From: Tenrec ecaudatus
Taxonomy: Eukaryota; Chordata; Mammalia; Afrosoricida; Tenrecidae
Length of the DNA: 64,000 nucleotides
NCBI RefSeq assembly: GCF_050624435.1
Contig: NC_134534.1
Coordinates: 63,573,501 to 63,637,500 of the forward strand
Direction: 5' to 3'
Positions 23,253 to 34,685 of the stretch are shown piece by piece; within the stretch, counting starts at the first letter, position 1, and every line of letters starts with the position of its first letter. The notes beneath the pieces were generated by a model, which was given only the letters and a program-made list of their open reading frames with translations, made no database searches and was not told where the DNA came from. The position numbers and the translations under genes are program-made.

Positions 23253-23592
23253 AGGCATTGGTATTTCCATGGTAAAATGTTTACCTGCTCTGTGGGAAAC
23301 TAATTTGATTCCCAGACAACGCACCTTATGTGTAATTAAAACACCACTGTTAATAGAGTCTTGCATGTTGCTACAATGCTGAGTAGGTTTCAGCATAGCT
23401 TTCAGACAAAGATAAAGTAGAAAGAAAGGTCTGGTGATCTACTTCCAAAAGTCATCCCAGGGCTACCCAGTGGATTACAATGATCTTATTTGCAACTTAT
23501 CATGGAGAAAATCAGACAGTGTTTATTCTATTATAATTGGATCTTCATAAATAATGACCAATTTGATGGCAGCCACCCTCAACAATGACCTT
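23253..23592 (+). repeat. Long AfroSINE with RTE-like 3' tail (near full length)
   Basis: The tRNA-like head runs from 'ggcattggtatttccatgg' with a B-box-like 'tttgattccc' near 23305. The body then shows 'cttgcatgttgctacaatgc' (23361), 'gtaggtttcagcatagcttt' (23383) and 'tctggtgatctacttccaaa' (23429). The tail 'accaatttgatggcagccac' (23558) ends in 'cctcaacaatga'. The tail half matches the RTE/BovB 3' end, the usual way a SINE borrows a LINE's reverse transcriptase. This is the longest AfroSINE on the + strand here. Confidence 0.75.
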
Positions 23593-24180
23593 CTCCTTAT
23601 ATAATGTTTCTATTATGTTAACTGTGATCATTACTAATAACTTTCAGACTAATCAAAGTCTTTGTGACCTCTCCTCAGAGAATTCTACACTTATTCATAT
23701 GGAATCATCTTCTATTTTAGTCCCTAGCCATTATAGTCCTTTAACAAATTTAGGATGGCAAACAACCTGACCTTGTGATACATCATCAACTCTATGCTTT
23801 CCTGACCCCCAAAAGATTCAAAACAGAGATCCATATTATTCTCATCTCCATGCAGTTAATGTCAGCTCATATAAATCCATAATATTAAGTTTTGTTATTT
23901 TAGTACCTTAAGGAAAGCACATTCATTGACCCATTTATTTTGGGGGTGCTAGAATTGCAGCATAAGAAATTTAGTTAGCATTTTGTATCATACAGGCATA
24001 AACATGAGGTATGAAAACAATTGTGAGCCAAATAATATCTGAGTGTAACAAAAGCAATCAAATAAACACAGTCCAATATTGTAGCAGTGATTAAGAAAAT
24101 TGCATAATTTTTGCACTGAAAAAGTCCTAAATTCACTCTGAATGAACTTTATAGATGGGAATTAAAAAACCAGCCCACTG
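23593..24180. other. Unique intergenic DNA
   Basis: No gene or nameable repeat seen. Confidence 0.45.
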
Positions 24181-24332
24181 CCACCGAACTAATTCTAAGT
24201 CATAGAACTTTATATAGAGTTTTCAAGACTATCAACCTTTAAGATTATAGACAGCTTCATCTTTCTCCCTTGGAGAGACTGGTATATTTGAACCACCAAC
24301 TCTGTGCTTAGCAGTCCAAGGACGAATTGACA
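24181..24332 (-). repeat. AfroSINE fragment (minus strand)
   Basis: Degraded antisense body: 'aattctaagtcatagaactt' (24191) and 'cagcttcatctttctccctt' (24251), then the head 'tgtgcttagcagtccaagga'. Confidence 0.6.
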
Positions 24333-24612
24333 GTCACACTAGACACTAAGAAAGAACTTTAGCTTCTTCAGTGTCACATACGTACTCAATTGGCATTAAT
24401 GAGGTCATTTGCCTGTTTTTTATCAGTGTGCTCTAGGAAAAAACAAATAAGCAAATGCAGTAATTTTCTAATCCCTGGAAAACGGGGTTGTACCTTCTTG
24501 ACAAAATGATGCCCAAGATATTTTAGAGGTTTTGAAGGAACATTGAATATACAATAGACTGATAGAGGAATGACTAAATCAGTATTAGAAGAAGCAAGAT
24601 CATAATGCTCCA

Positions 24613-25492
24613 TAAAAATAGACCTATGAGCATATATTTATAGGTTCAGTAGTAGGGTAGCAGGTGGACATTGGGCCTCCTTGCGCACACTCCCTCAAAA
24701 CAATAGCACCTTTCTCAGCTAAACGGTCATTCCATGATACCCACCTACCTGACATGATTGCTACTGAAGACAAATGTGCATAAGCAAATGTGAAGAAAGC
24801 TGATGGTGCCTGGCTATCAAAAAGATATAGCTTCTGGGGTCTTAAAGGCTTGAAGGCAAACAAGTGACTATCTGACTCAGAAGCAGCAAAGCCCACAGAG
24901 AAGAAGCACACAAGCCTAAGTGAACACAAGGTGTTGAAGGGATCAGGTAGCAGACTCCAAAGAACAAAAACCATCATTGTGTGATCACCTTCCCCACATA
25001 AATGCTGAAGACAAATGTGTGCTTAAGTAAGTGTGGTGAAGAAGGCTGATGGTGCCTGGTTATTGAGAGATATAGTGTCTGGGGACTTAAAGGTTTGAAA
25101 GTAAACAAGCAACCATCTAACCCAGAAGCAACAAAGCCCATGTGGAAGCAGCACACCAACATGTGTAATCATGAAGGGCCAAGGGGACCAGGTTTCAAGC
25201 AACAAAGGTGGCGTGTGTGTGAAATCACATCATCGTGAATGAGGGGAGTGTGTGATAGGGACCCAATGCCCATCTGTAGACAACTAAACATCCCTTGCAG
25301 AGGGGTAGTGGGGAGGAGATGAGTCACTCAGGGTTCAGTGAGCTGATTCCAGGAACCCAAGTGGAAGGCGAATTTTGAAAATGATGAGGTCAACGAATGT
25401 GTAAGGGTACTTTACTCAATTGATGTATGTGTGGATTGTGATAGGAGTGTGTGAGTCCCAATAAAATGATTTATAAAAAACAAACAAACAAA
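24613..25492 (+). mobile_element. L1 3' end with the duplicated 3'UTR unit
   Basis: The 5' truncation point is near 24613. The copy carries 'ggtagcaggtggacattggg' (24655), then two units starting 'ctgaagacaaatgtg' at 24764 and 25005 (241 bases apart), each with an 'aagaaagctgatggtgcctg'-type block. The end is 'cccaataaaatgatttataa' (25455) followed by a short A-rich (CAAA)n tail. The same two-unit structure occurs in the long L1 at 9.7-10.2 kb. Confidence 0.85.
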
Positions 25493-25494
25493 CA

Positions 25495-25700
25495 CAGATG
25501 CTGAGACGTTAGCTTCCTTACTTGGGACATGTTGTCTGGAAAGATCAGGCACTGGAGAAGAATATCATGCTTAGTAAAATGGAGGGTTAAAAAACACGAC
25601 GAAATTCTCAAAAAGATAGGTGGGCACAGCAACTTCAGCAACAGAATCAGACCTTTCAAAGATCATGGAGACAGAGCAGGACTGCGCGGTGTTTCTTGAG
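25495..25700 (+). mobile_element. RTE/BovB LINE fragment
   Basis: 'cttgggacatgttgtctgga' (25522) and 'caggcactggagaagaatat' (25546) are the C-terminal RTE coding end. It breaks off before the tail. It abuts the L1 end. Confidence 0.65.
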
Positions 25701-27588
25701 CCAACCCAGCAGTAACTGACCAGAAAAGGAGTGAATGCTCTCCATTGAGAGGAGACACTCCAGTGTGGGTATAAAAAGAAGTGCAGTCCCAAGCACAGCT
25801 CTGTTTCTGACTCGTTTGTTGTATCTGGAAGTGGTTGACTCCTTGTATAGATGAACTCAGAGAGAAGACCAAAGGTTTCAATTACTACGAGAAGAGAAGA
25901 CTAACCACATCCAGTCGGGAGCTTACCTAAGAAAATATCGCTGGTGTGAGAATGTCCTAATTAGTGATCTATTCCATGACTTAGGCCAAGGTCTCAAGTG
26001 TGGGAGGCCAAGACCATCCAATACTAATGTTGGGGGAAATATTATACTTATTTATCTAACCTAAAATAAAAATGAACTTGAATTCTAAATTTTATAGACA
26101 GCCAGATGCAGGTGATTTTGCTTCATGTATTTGTTGGACGGTCCATATAAGGCATAATAGATTCACATTAATGAGGTGCTGACAATGATAAGCCTGCAAT
26201 GTTGCATTTTTAGATCTTCTGGATGTTTTGAAGCCTTGGGTGTCTGCTAAACGGTTTATGGATTGTCTTGAGTCAATTAGCTAAGCTAACTCACCAAATT
26301 TACAACGGAAATGCTGGCTTTCAAACAGAAGCAATAATAAAAAGATCATGAAAATGTCACAACTTAAGTTTCTAATATTCCTTTCAAAGCCTTTTCATTG
26401 CAGATGATAGATACTTAAAATGAAGTGTGTGATCAAAATATCTGGAATATCTAGTTTTCTTTTTGTTTCTCTTGTTGCTTCTAATATTTTGTATAAAATA
26501 TAAGCCTGGTGAAGGCAAGGATTTCTGTCTGGTTTGTAGAATGTAGTAGATACAGCAGACTAATTTGCACTGCATCCCTTCCTCCTTAGTTCTGGGGGGC
26601 CTTCATATGCTACAAAAGCAATCACGTTAAAAACACTTTTTACAGAATACCTTCCAGGTAACTTTCTATATGTGATTTATGTGTTCAAATCTTATACTTG
26701 CATCTGTTTTGAGTGTAGAATGACGTTAAATGGGAAAAGAAACTTAGGTATGAAAGGCATTCGTTTTGCTGGCCTGAATCTAGAAGACACGATGCTGATC
26801 TGGAGTCAATCGCTTCAGCAGTAGTTGATGCGCTCATGAATTAAATACAACTGAAGCACTGAGGTACTGTACTCAGCAGTGGAGGGGGAAGGCATGTTTT
26901 GTTTTGTTTTAAATTCTCCATCTTCTCTAGTGTGATAGAAACGGTAGTCAGTAGTGGAGCCTCAGTCATTCCAATGGATTTATGTATGCATTAAATCATT
27001 TCAGCTGACAGTACCTTAGCTTTTGGTTTTTGTTATTCACTTTTCATTTCTGACTGATATGTAGACACTCAGTGTTTGTTGACTTAATGAGTTTAAGCAG
27101 TTCAATGCCTTAAAAATAATATGCATTAGAGTAAAATGCCTTAAAAATAATATTACAAAGAAAAATCATTTTGTTAGATTCCTCTAATGGCAGACTCTAA
27201 AACTTTAATTAGCACACAGTAAATTAATTGACTAAGAACCGGGTTCAGCAGCCAAAGAAATTGAGCCGTTTCAACAAAGCCATCAGCTGATCATAGTGGG
27301 TTGCTATGGAGCTAGGACAGCCCCTTGCAATCTTACAGAATCACTCATTGCCTGTGGACTGACATCCCCTCAAAGTTTGGATATTGGCCAACCCATGTTC
27401 TTGACGTAAGGAAAAGGCTCATAAAGGAGTCCAATGGGAAATTTTAAGCCACCAACACTCCCAGAAACTAGGGAAATGGGTGGCTCAGTCCTAGGAAGAG
27501 GCAGAGTGGAACACCGTGGTGTCTGTCTCAATCAGCTATGTGTCTGTCGGCCAGAATGGCTGGATTTGAATTATATTCCTTCCACTTA
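25701..27588. other. Unique intergenic DNA
   Basis: 1.9 kb with no repeat I can name and no convincing coding sequence. A short imperfect duplication of 'aatgccttaaaaataatat' occurs at 27104 and 27135. Confidence 0.45.
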
Positions 27589-27785
27589 TTCCCACTGTCT
27601 TAGTGCTACTTCTCACTTACAGCAACCCTCAAAGCTGCCCTTTGAGTTTCTGAGGTCGTGGATCTTTATGACAGTGCAAAGCCTCGTCTTTCCTTTAAGG
27701 AGTGGCTGATAGTTTTGAACTTCCTGCTACCCTTGCGGTCAGCAGCCTATGTGTAATCCACTGTGACACCACGGCCCTTTCCAGT
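27589..27785 (-). repeat. AfroSINE (minus strand)
   Basis: Antisense copy: 'tctcacttacagcaaccctc' (27611), 'ttaaggagtggctgatagtt' (27696), and the head 'ccttgcggtcagcagcctat' (27732). Confidence 0.7.
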
Positions 27786-29890
27786 GGTGGGAATGGTTTC
27801 ATTGATCCCTTGTTCACTCATCTACATTAGAATAATAACTTACATCTTAAAATTGCTTTGTCTATATGCGAAATAGCATTGCAATCTTTTGAGGCTCAGT
27901 TTATTCAAATTTCAGTGACCATTGTTTTTCAGAAAGTTTGACTCAAAAGAATGGGTCTTAATCACTCTTCAGTTCTGGAACTACCTCCTGCAGTTCAATT
28001 TTCAGCTAAAATGTATGTGACCTGTTAAATGTAAAATTAACAATAAAAAGTGTAAACGTTTTTGAGGGAGGATACAGTCTGTTTCTAAGTTAGTGCTCCC
28101 TCAGGCCATACACATACGAAAAGTTGGAATGATACACAGAAAATTATAGTTAGAGACAAACCAAAGAGTGAGTAGGAGTTTGATTAAAATATATTTCATT
28201 TATACATTTTTAAAATTATCAAATGGCATTTCTATTGTGACTGTACTCTGTGAAAAGACTCAAAGATCAATAGGCCATTTATAGCAAAGCAGCATTTGAA
28301 CATGGTTAGACATTGACCTTCTCTGACTTTAAAAGAAAACAAACTATTCAACCCCCTGTGCCAGGGTTACTATGCATAGAGAAACCTGGGAGGGTATTCT
28401 AAGTTATAGTTATCTGGAGTTAGGCTCCCAAAACAAACTCCATAGGCCACTAAATCTTTTCATCACTCTTCTGTAGTATGTAATTTTTAAAAAGTCATTA
28501 CATTAAAACCATGCTGCCCTGCAAGCTTCTAAACACACAGTCTTTCACAGTCTATGAATACTTCAAAATTTGGTGCAGTAACCATGGTCCTATGATGTAT
28601 GTGCCAAAGACAGCATGGCAGTGTGGCTGGGGGTGTGTGTGTGTGGGTGGGGAGAATATTTGTTACCACCTACACAATCCCCTTGATGCTTCCTGTGACA
28701 GTAGTTATTGCTGTCAAGAGACTTGATGGCTACAGAATCATCACATATTCTTTACTCACTGTCCACAAAAGTAAAGAACTAACAGATTAGTTGTCTTATC
28801 TTTATCAAGTGAGGCAAAAAAAATCATCATCAGACTAGACTGTCACACACCTCTCATAAAAGGTAGCCAACCACTGATTTTGTAAGTACTGTGCTAAATT
28901 CTGTGGTTGTTCAGGTTACTTTCTAGGTAAGCATTTTATTTTTATTAAGTAAAATATACATGTGAAGGTAGGTAGATATCAACTATATAGCTCATTGAAT
29001 TAAGAAAACTATTGTAAAATCTATTTAACTCATTTGTAGCTACTAAATCCACACTTGGTTTTAGTTTCCAGAAAGATTTCAGATCAAACACGATAGAAAA
29101 GAAGTAATGATGAAGTTCACAACATGTTGAAGATAACTCTTGAAAAGAATCTGGAGAACTTCTAAAAGATGGAATTAATTTTTTCAACAGTTTTGTTGGC
29201 CTATAATTCAAGTGTCATATAATTCAAAGTTCAATAACACCAACCTAGATAGATAATCTAGTGGACACCAAATTTTAACTATCATTTTTATTCATCCTAG
29301 TTCTGTTTATGAAGCAACACAGGTGATTCCCCCTTCAGTGTAATAGCCCTACACATATTGGAAGAAATAGTCCCATTAATCTTCTCTCCCTGCAGGTTAA
29401 AGATACTCTGTCTATTTTAGAGTTTCTTGTATAACTTTGAGAAAAATCTAGAAAACTTTCCATATTTGAATAAATGTTACTTATAAAAATTAAAGCAGTA
29501 TTTGGAAAGTGTTGAAGCAATATAATTTCTCCAAGGACATACTTAATAGTCCTTGGTAGATGGCCATGTATTCCCTAAACTTTTTTTGATGATTTAGGAT
29601 AATGGTTCCCCAAAGGTGTACCCAGACCCGAAGAAATTGCAGCAGGAAGGAATTTTTGAATTGCAGGACACAAAGGCTTTGGCCCCAAACCAGACATACT
29701 CAGTCATCATCTCTATAAGCAGAGCCATGTAATCTAGGCTCTGTACAACCCTCTCGAAGTTTCTGCATGCTGAAGTGGAGAAAAATGAATTTACAGAAAT
29801 GAAAATGAATTATGTGCACAGATTATTCTAATGTAGACATTCAAAAATGTTACTTAATATACTAGTGATATATTCACTCATTAGTATGTA
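27786..29890. other. Unique intergenic DNA
   Basis: 2.1 kb without a supported gene. A short GT-rich run lies at about 28630-28650 ('gggtgtgtgtgtgtgggtgg'). Open frames of 60-90 codons here have no recognisable family. Confidence 0.45.
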
Positions 29891-29894
29891 ATGA

Positions 29895-30040
29895 CACAGG
29901 AGCCCCGGTAGCATAGTGGTTACACATTGAACTGCTAACCACAAGGTCAGCAGTTAGAAACCACCAGCTGCTCCATGGAGAAAGAGGAGGCTTTCTATTC
30001 TCATAAAGATTACCAGTTTTGGAAGCCCACCTTGAGTTAT
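29895..30040 (+). repeat. AfroSINE (+), best-preserved tRNA-like head
   Basis: The RNA polymerase III A box is 'tagcatagtgg' (29909-29919), a perfect fit to the tRNA A-box pattern. A degraded B box 'agttagaaacc' follows at 29952-29962. The body continues 'agctgctccatggagaaaga' and 'ggctttctattctcataaag'. It is truncated after 'ttttggaagccca'. Confidence 0.85.
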
Positions 30041-30239
30041 TTTAACTAAAAGTACTCCTACTACCCACTTGTTGACTCTCTCATTGCCAAATATTTCACA
30101 TTTATGACAATAGTAAAAAAAATCTACTCTATATTTTGTGCATGAATGACCTACATTTGGCAGGAATGAATTCTAAGGGGTGAGTTAAAGTAATGATGGT
30201 TGTTACTGAGCCATGATTCTCAGTGGTTTAGTAGTTATA

Positions 30240-30425
30240 TAAGATGTAATATTCTCTTTCTCTGTCATAGAGACCCCATAGCGACTCCGTAGAGCTGTCC
30301 CTGTGAGTATCCAAGCAGAAAGCCCCCATCCTTCTCATTGGGAGTAGCTAGTGGTTTAGAATTGCTGGTCTTGAAGATTACATCCCAATTTGTGACTTCG
30401 ATAGCCCCCCCCCCCGGGGTCCATC
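30240..30425 (-). repeat. AfroSINE (minus strand) with a C-run
   Basis: Antisense body: 'gagaccccatagcgactccg' (30270), 'agctgtccctgtgagtatcc' (30292). The head end carries a run of ten C (about 30406-30415), which in the SINE sense strand is a G-run near its start. Confidence 0.75.
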
Positions 30426-30604
30426 AGTTATAGTCTATAGCACTATAATCGTCTTCCATGAAGGGATCTGATTTGGTCCGACTCCATTTGCACATAATGT
30501 CAATTTTCACTTAACAACATTATCTTTGGAACCTAACCATGGTGAGAAATAATTAAAACTGATCTATGTTTACCCAGTTAACTGCTCTTTTTGAGATAAT
30601 AAAA

Positions 30605-30765
30605 ACAAAACTCATTGTCATCCAATCAATTCCATCTCATATGACCAAATTTATTTAGGATTTTTGAATCTGTAAATATTTCTGGAAACAGAGAGCCTCA
30701 TCTTTCTCCTGAGGAGTAAGGGGTGGGTTTAAACTGCCACTCATTAGTTTGGGGTCTGATGCTTA
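30605..30765 (-). repeat. AfroSINE fragment (minus strand)
   Basis: 'gagcctcatctttctcctga' (30692) and 'ggtttaaactgccactcatt' (30726) are antisense AfroSINE; the rest is degraded. Confidence 0.6.
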
Positions 30766-31805
30766 CTCAACACTGGCAGCAAATATCAAATTTCTCTACT
30801 TATAAAGTAATGGTGGTGATAATTTCACCTCCTGGGATCAAGGAGATGTTTGTCTAGAGGGTTTCCTGATGATAGCTTGTCTTGTTTTAATTGTTCTGTC
30901 AATATAATGACAGGGATGAGTAAGTGGAAAGACAAGCCAGCCAAGGGAACACTGTCCTGTTTATCGTACCCTTTCCTGATTTCCAGAGGCTTGATCCTCT
31001 TTTCCAATTGGAAATGGTGAAGTTCTCAATATTTTCTGAGAGCCAGAACCAGTGTTTACACAATCTACACAATTTACTTTATATATTCCACCTCATGTGT
31101 GGCTAAATTTTCACTTCAAAAACATTATTATCATCCTGAGTTTTCAACCAAACTAAATCATCTTGCAACATGAGTAAAGACAGCAGTCTTTGATTCAATC
31201 TTAAAAGTGTTAACAGATGTTTTTTTAATGATTGATTTAAAACACTATTTAAATAATGATTCATTTTTAATTTCAATGAATCTTTGAGTATTTGGAGGAA
31301 CTGACTCAAGGCTAAAAGGTGACCAGAATGTGTTCCCTTCTTTCTTTGTGGTCCAGAGATGTGGCCTCCATTGGGTTTCATTACCTTTCAAAAATATTTG
31401 GACATACATCAATTTATGAGTATTAGCGCCTGAGGAATATAAGCATATAAAGAAGTGGTTTAATTTTTTAAAAGTTATAGAAAATTATGAGTTTATCTGA
31501 ATAAAAGTTTACTTCCATTAAATCAGGGCTTCTGAACCTGATATTTTTCGTGTAATTGCTAGGCCAATATGAATATTACTCTATAGGAAAGCAAACTCTA
31601 ACGAAATCCTTGGATTTCCAATAACAATGTAAGAGTGATGAAACCATGTGGGTATACAAGTTGAAATCCATAGACGGAAGGCCCCAGTCTGATGAAGCTA
31701 TGCCTAGTCTTTAGATTTGCATAGTTCTGAGTTTATTTCCAAGTGTACAGAATTCAGAAAGTCTACTTAACCTAACTGGATTAAAACCCTTATTCAATAT
31801 TAATT
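30766..31805. other. Unique intergenic DNA
   Basis: No gene or nameable repeat seen. Opposed short open frames at 30825-31106 and one at 31103-31381 look like chance. Confidence 0.45.
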
Positions 31806-31809
31806 GTTC

Positions 31810-31938
31810 TATTGATAGACTCAAAGACAAGAATCATCATGAGGATGGCACAGGACCAGACAGTGCCCCCTACTGTTGAACACAGGGTCACTAGGAGTTG
31901 GAGAGGACTCACTGGCACCTAACAACAAGAACAACATC
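31810..31938 (+). mobile_element. RTE/BovB or AfroSINE 3' tail
   Basis: 'catgaggatggcacaggacc' (31838), 'gggtcactaggagttggaga' (31886) and 'cacctaacaacaagaacaac' form the tail shared by RTE/BovB and the long AfroSINEs. The fragment is too short to tell which it came from. Confidence 0.75.
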
Positions 31939-32234
31939 TCTGATGAATTGTTCTCTAGAACAGTAGCCTCATTAAAATAAAACAACCCCCAAATTATCTA
32001 ATTTATTGAATTTGTGGGAAAAATATGATTCTGTAAATACAGCAGAGCAGGATCATGGTATGCACACTTCAATGCAATCCTCAATCCTGGATGGCTGAAG
32101 CGATGTCATAAGAACTGATTATCTTAGCAAGAGACTGTCCACTATTGTGAAGATACCATTTCCCTGCTACAATGAATAGGCTACTTCTCTATCATCTAAC
32201 GTACAAAAGGAACACTTCTGTATATAAGCACAAG
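31939..32234. other. Unassigned DNA
   Basis: Nothing I can name. Confidence 0.4.
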
Positions 32235-32390
32235 GAGAGCCCACCTACTGCCACAATTCCAAGTCAGGGACCCATATGTAAGAGTAGAACTGCCATTTAG
32301 AGGTTTTCCTTGGAGGTGTGGCTAGCTGATTTGAACTGCTGACCTTTTGTTAGCTGGCCGAGCTGTAAGCCACTGCATCGCAAGGGAATC
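32235..32390 (-). repeat. AfroSINE, older form (minus strand)
   Basis: 'agagtagaactgccatttag' (32280) and 'tttgaactgctgaccttttg' (32330), then 'aagccactgcatcgc', are antisense AfroSINE of an older flavour. Confidence 0.65.
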
Positions 32391-32424
32391 TTAGCACCAT
32401 GATAGATGGTGGATTAAAAAAACA

Positions 32425-32635
32425 AACACACTCACTGCCCTCAAGTTGATTTCACTCATGGCAACCCTGTAACGTTTGGCAGAGTAGAACTGACTTGTGG
32501 GTTTCTGAAACTTTAACTCTTTAAAGAAGTATAAAGCCTCATCTATTCCCTGTCGATCTGCCGGTGGTTTCAAACTGTTGACTTTGCGGCTTAGTGGTTA
32601 AAGTATAACCACTAGATCTTTGGGGCTCTTGTCTG
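32425..32635 (-). repeat. AfroSINE (minus strand)
   Basis: Starts 'actcactgccctcaagttga' (32429), continues 'gcagagtagaactgacttgt', and ends at the head with 'tataaccactagatctttgg' (32605). Close to full length for the short form. Confidence 0.75.
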
Positions 32636-32639
32636 CCAC

Positions 32640-33735
32640 AGAGAGCAAGTATTGCTCCCAAGCCTGTTCTTTCAAGCACCAAGTTGAAGCATAGATAGTT
32701 TCCAGATGACAATGAGGATGAAAGGGGATACAATGATTTAAGTTGTTCTCATATCCCTCACAATTAGGACTAAATCATAGATAATTTCTATTTTTTCCCC
32801 AAGGTAAAACTAGGAGAGTTTACCATGTGGAAAATTTAAAAGTGACAATTTTAATATATCAGAAAAAATATATATATGACTTAATAATGATAAAGCCTAG
32901 TTATTTGGATTTATTCTTGTTTTTTATTACTATACTAAGGATATGAGCAATACTTGCATAATAGGCTTATAAAATAATATTTCTTAAACTTTTGATAATA
33001 GTGATATAAAAATGTTAGGATTGCATTTCTTTGAGGATTAAAAGAAGCAACAAATGTCAATTATTCTAATTGGTTCCTGATACATAATGAATGCTTGAAA
33101 TATTATTATTTCACTTTCTCTCTTCTGCACTCTCTCTTTATTTAAAAAAAAAACAAACATATTTCCAGGGTGGAGAAATGTGGGAAAATTGAGTTTCTCG
33201 GGGCTTTTTTACATTCTCTTTGTCCAAGTCTGAAATGCAATATTTCTTCCTTCCTCTATCTCAACTTGCTGTTTTCAACTAATCTTCCAACCCTAAGAAG
33301 TGAGCAAAGTGTGAGTCAACGTGGTAAGAACAAACACTGGCTCAAAAAAGAACTACTTTGGAGGGGAGCCGGTGGAGGGCTGCAATAAAACTGTCCCACT
33401 TGATACATAAGATTATTCTTACTGTCCCCTTCCTTTTTGACATGGGTGCTTGGCACCTAACAGCTTATAAAGTATGGTAACTTATAAAGTAAGGGATCAA
33501 CTATTTACAGCTTGCCACAAACACATTTCCAGAACAAACAGTTATTTCTAAGTTACTAGGAATGGGTAAGCAGAGATGACAGAAATCCCTCCTTTCTACA
33601 TCGGAAGCAGTATGAACACATCCTCCATGAAACAAATATGCTTGTCTGAGTTGGTGAAGGAGATCCATCGAGTTAAAGTATTTCATCAAGCACAGGCCAT
33701 TGCTTTTCAAATATTTCATTTTTAAAAGATAACAA
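32640..33735. other. Unique intergenic DNA
   Basis: AT-rich with no gene or nameable repeat. A short A-run occurs at 33143-33152. Confidence 0.45.
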
Positions 33736-34313
33736 TGTTGAGTAAGTCTGGGTAGACTAAAGAAACAAAATTCATCGACACTCATATTTTATAAGAGAGA
33801 GTTTGTATGTATATGTATGGACTGTGATAAGAGTTGTATGAGCCCCTAATAAAATGTTTTAAAAAGAGAGTTTTATAGAATGGGGAAGTGTACATTCAGA
33901 AAGCATCCCAACCCAGTGCTGTCCAAGTCTCTAAGTCTGACATCAGCACATATGTCCAACACCAATCCCAAAAGTCCTCCTTCATGTCACAAAATATATA
34001 TGCAATGATGCCAACTGCAGGAGGAAAGCCAAATCAGTGAATGTGTAAGCATCTCAGTACTGGCAGGGGTCTCCACATGGGTGCTCCAGCACCCAAGGCT
34101 GCATCGGGAGGTAGGTTCATGTGACTTCTCCTCAGGGATGTCTTGCTGGAAGTGAGACTTGCCAGCTAACACAGGGAACTGACTAAGGCAGCTGCACCCT
34201 GGTCCCACCATCAGAGAGCAAGAGACCGGAGATCAAGAAATACAAGGCTCGTCATGCCATTTATCTCTCCATCCTTCAATTAACCCCACATGTTCATTAG
34301 CCAGGTTGGCACA
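33736..34313 (-). mobile_element. ERVL-type solo LTR, family B (minus strand), carrying an L1 tail
   Basis: In LTR orientation it begins 'tgtgccaacctggctaatga' (complement of 34294-34313) and ends near 33736 with the complement of 'tctgggtagactaaagaaac'. Its 5' two-fifths match the LTR at 48272-48864 and its 3' part matches family A, so the families are related. Flanking 'aacaa' and 'ataaa' could be a decayed 5-bp target duplication (4 of 5). A 64-base L1 end sits within it at 33805-33868. There is no viral coding sequence. Confidence 0.65.
33805..33868 (+). mobile_element. Very short L1 3' end inserted in the LTR
   Basis: 'gtatgtatatgtatggactg' through 'gagttgtatgagcccctaat' and 'aaaatgttttaaaaagagag' is the terminal 60 bases of the common L1. 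The bases 'gagagtt' or 'agagagttt' occur on both sides and may be part of its target duplication. Confidence 0.8.
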
Positions 34314-34677
34314 ATAAACCTTAGTGATCACAAATTCTATGAAGTATTAGCATCATCCAATTCAGTTTTAATATCCAAGCTAGTTGTCCTAAACACCAAG
34401 GTTGAAGGACACTTCTCTCGTGTATTGAAACTATGCAAGGAATATAGGCATCCTCCAGTCTAGCCCCGGAGATCATGAGTTTGGAGCATATTTGTTTTAC
34501 TCTTCTCCCTGGGGCATACTCAATAGGCTGACTGCTTGAGATTCTAAGTAATTTTGGACTTTTTAATTTGAAGAGTCTTGTCTTTGAAAAAGCATTACTT
34601 AGACAGCGTTTCCAGAGCAGTTTAGTCTTGTATTACTTGTGCTTCATGGGGTGGTGGTGCACGTTGCTTGCAGCTCC
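34314..34677. other. Unassigned DNA
   Basis: Nothing I can name. Confidence 0.4.
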
Positions 34678-34685
34678 TCTTACAG

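Noticed and set aside
29895..30040. tRNA gene, suggested by the A box
   Set aside because: There is no cloverleaf or intact B box, and the same sequence recurs as AfroSINE copies.
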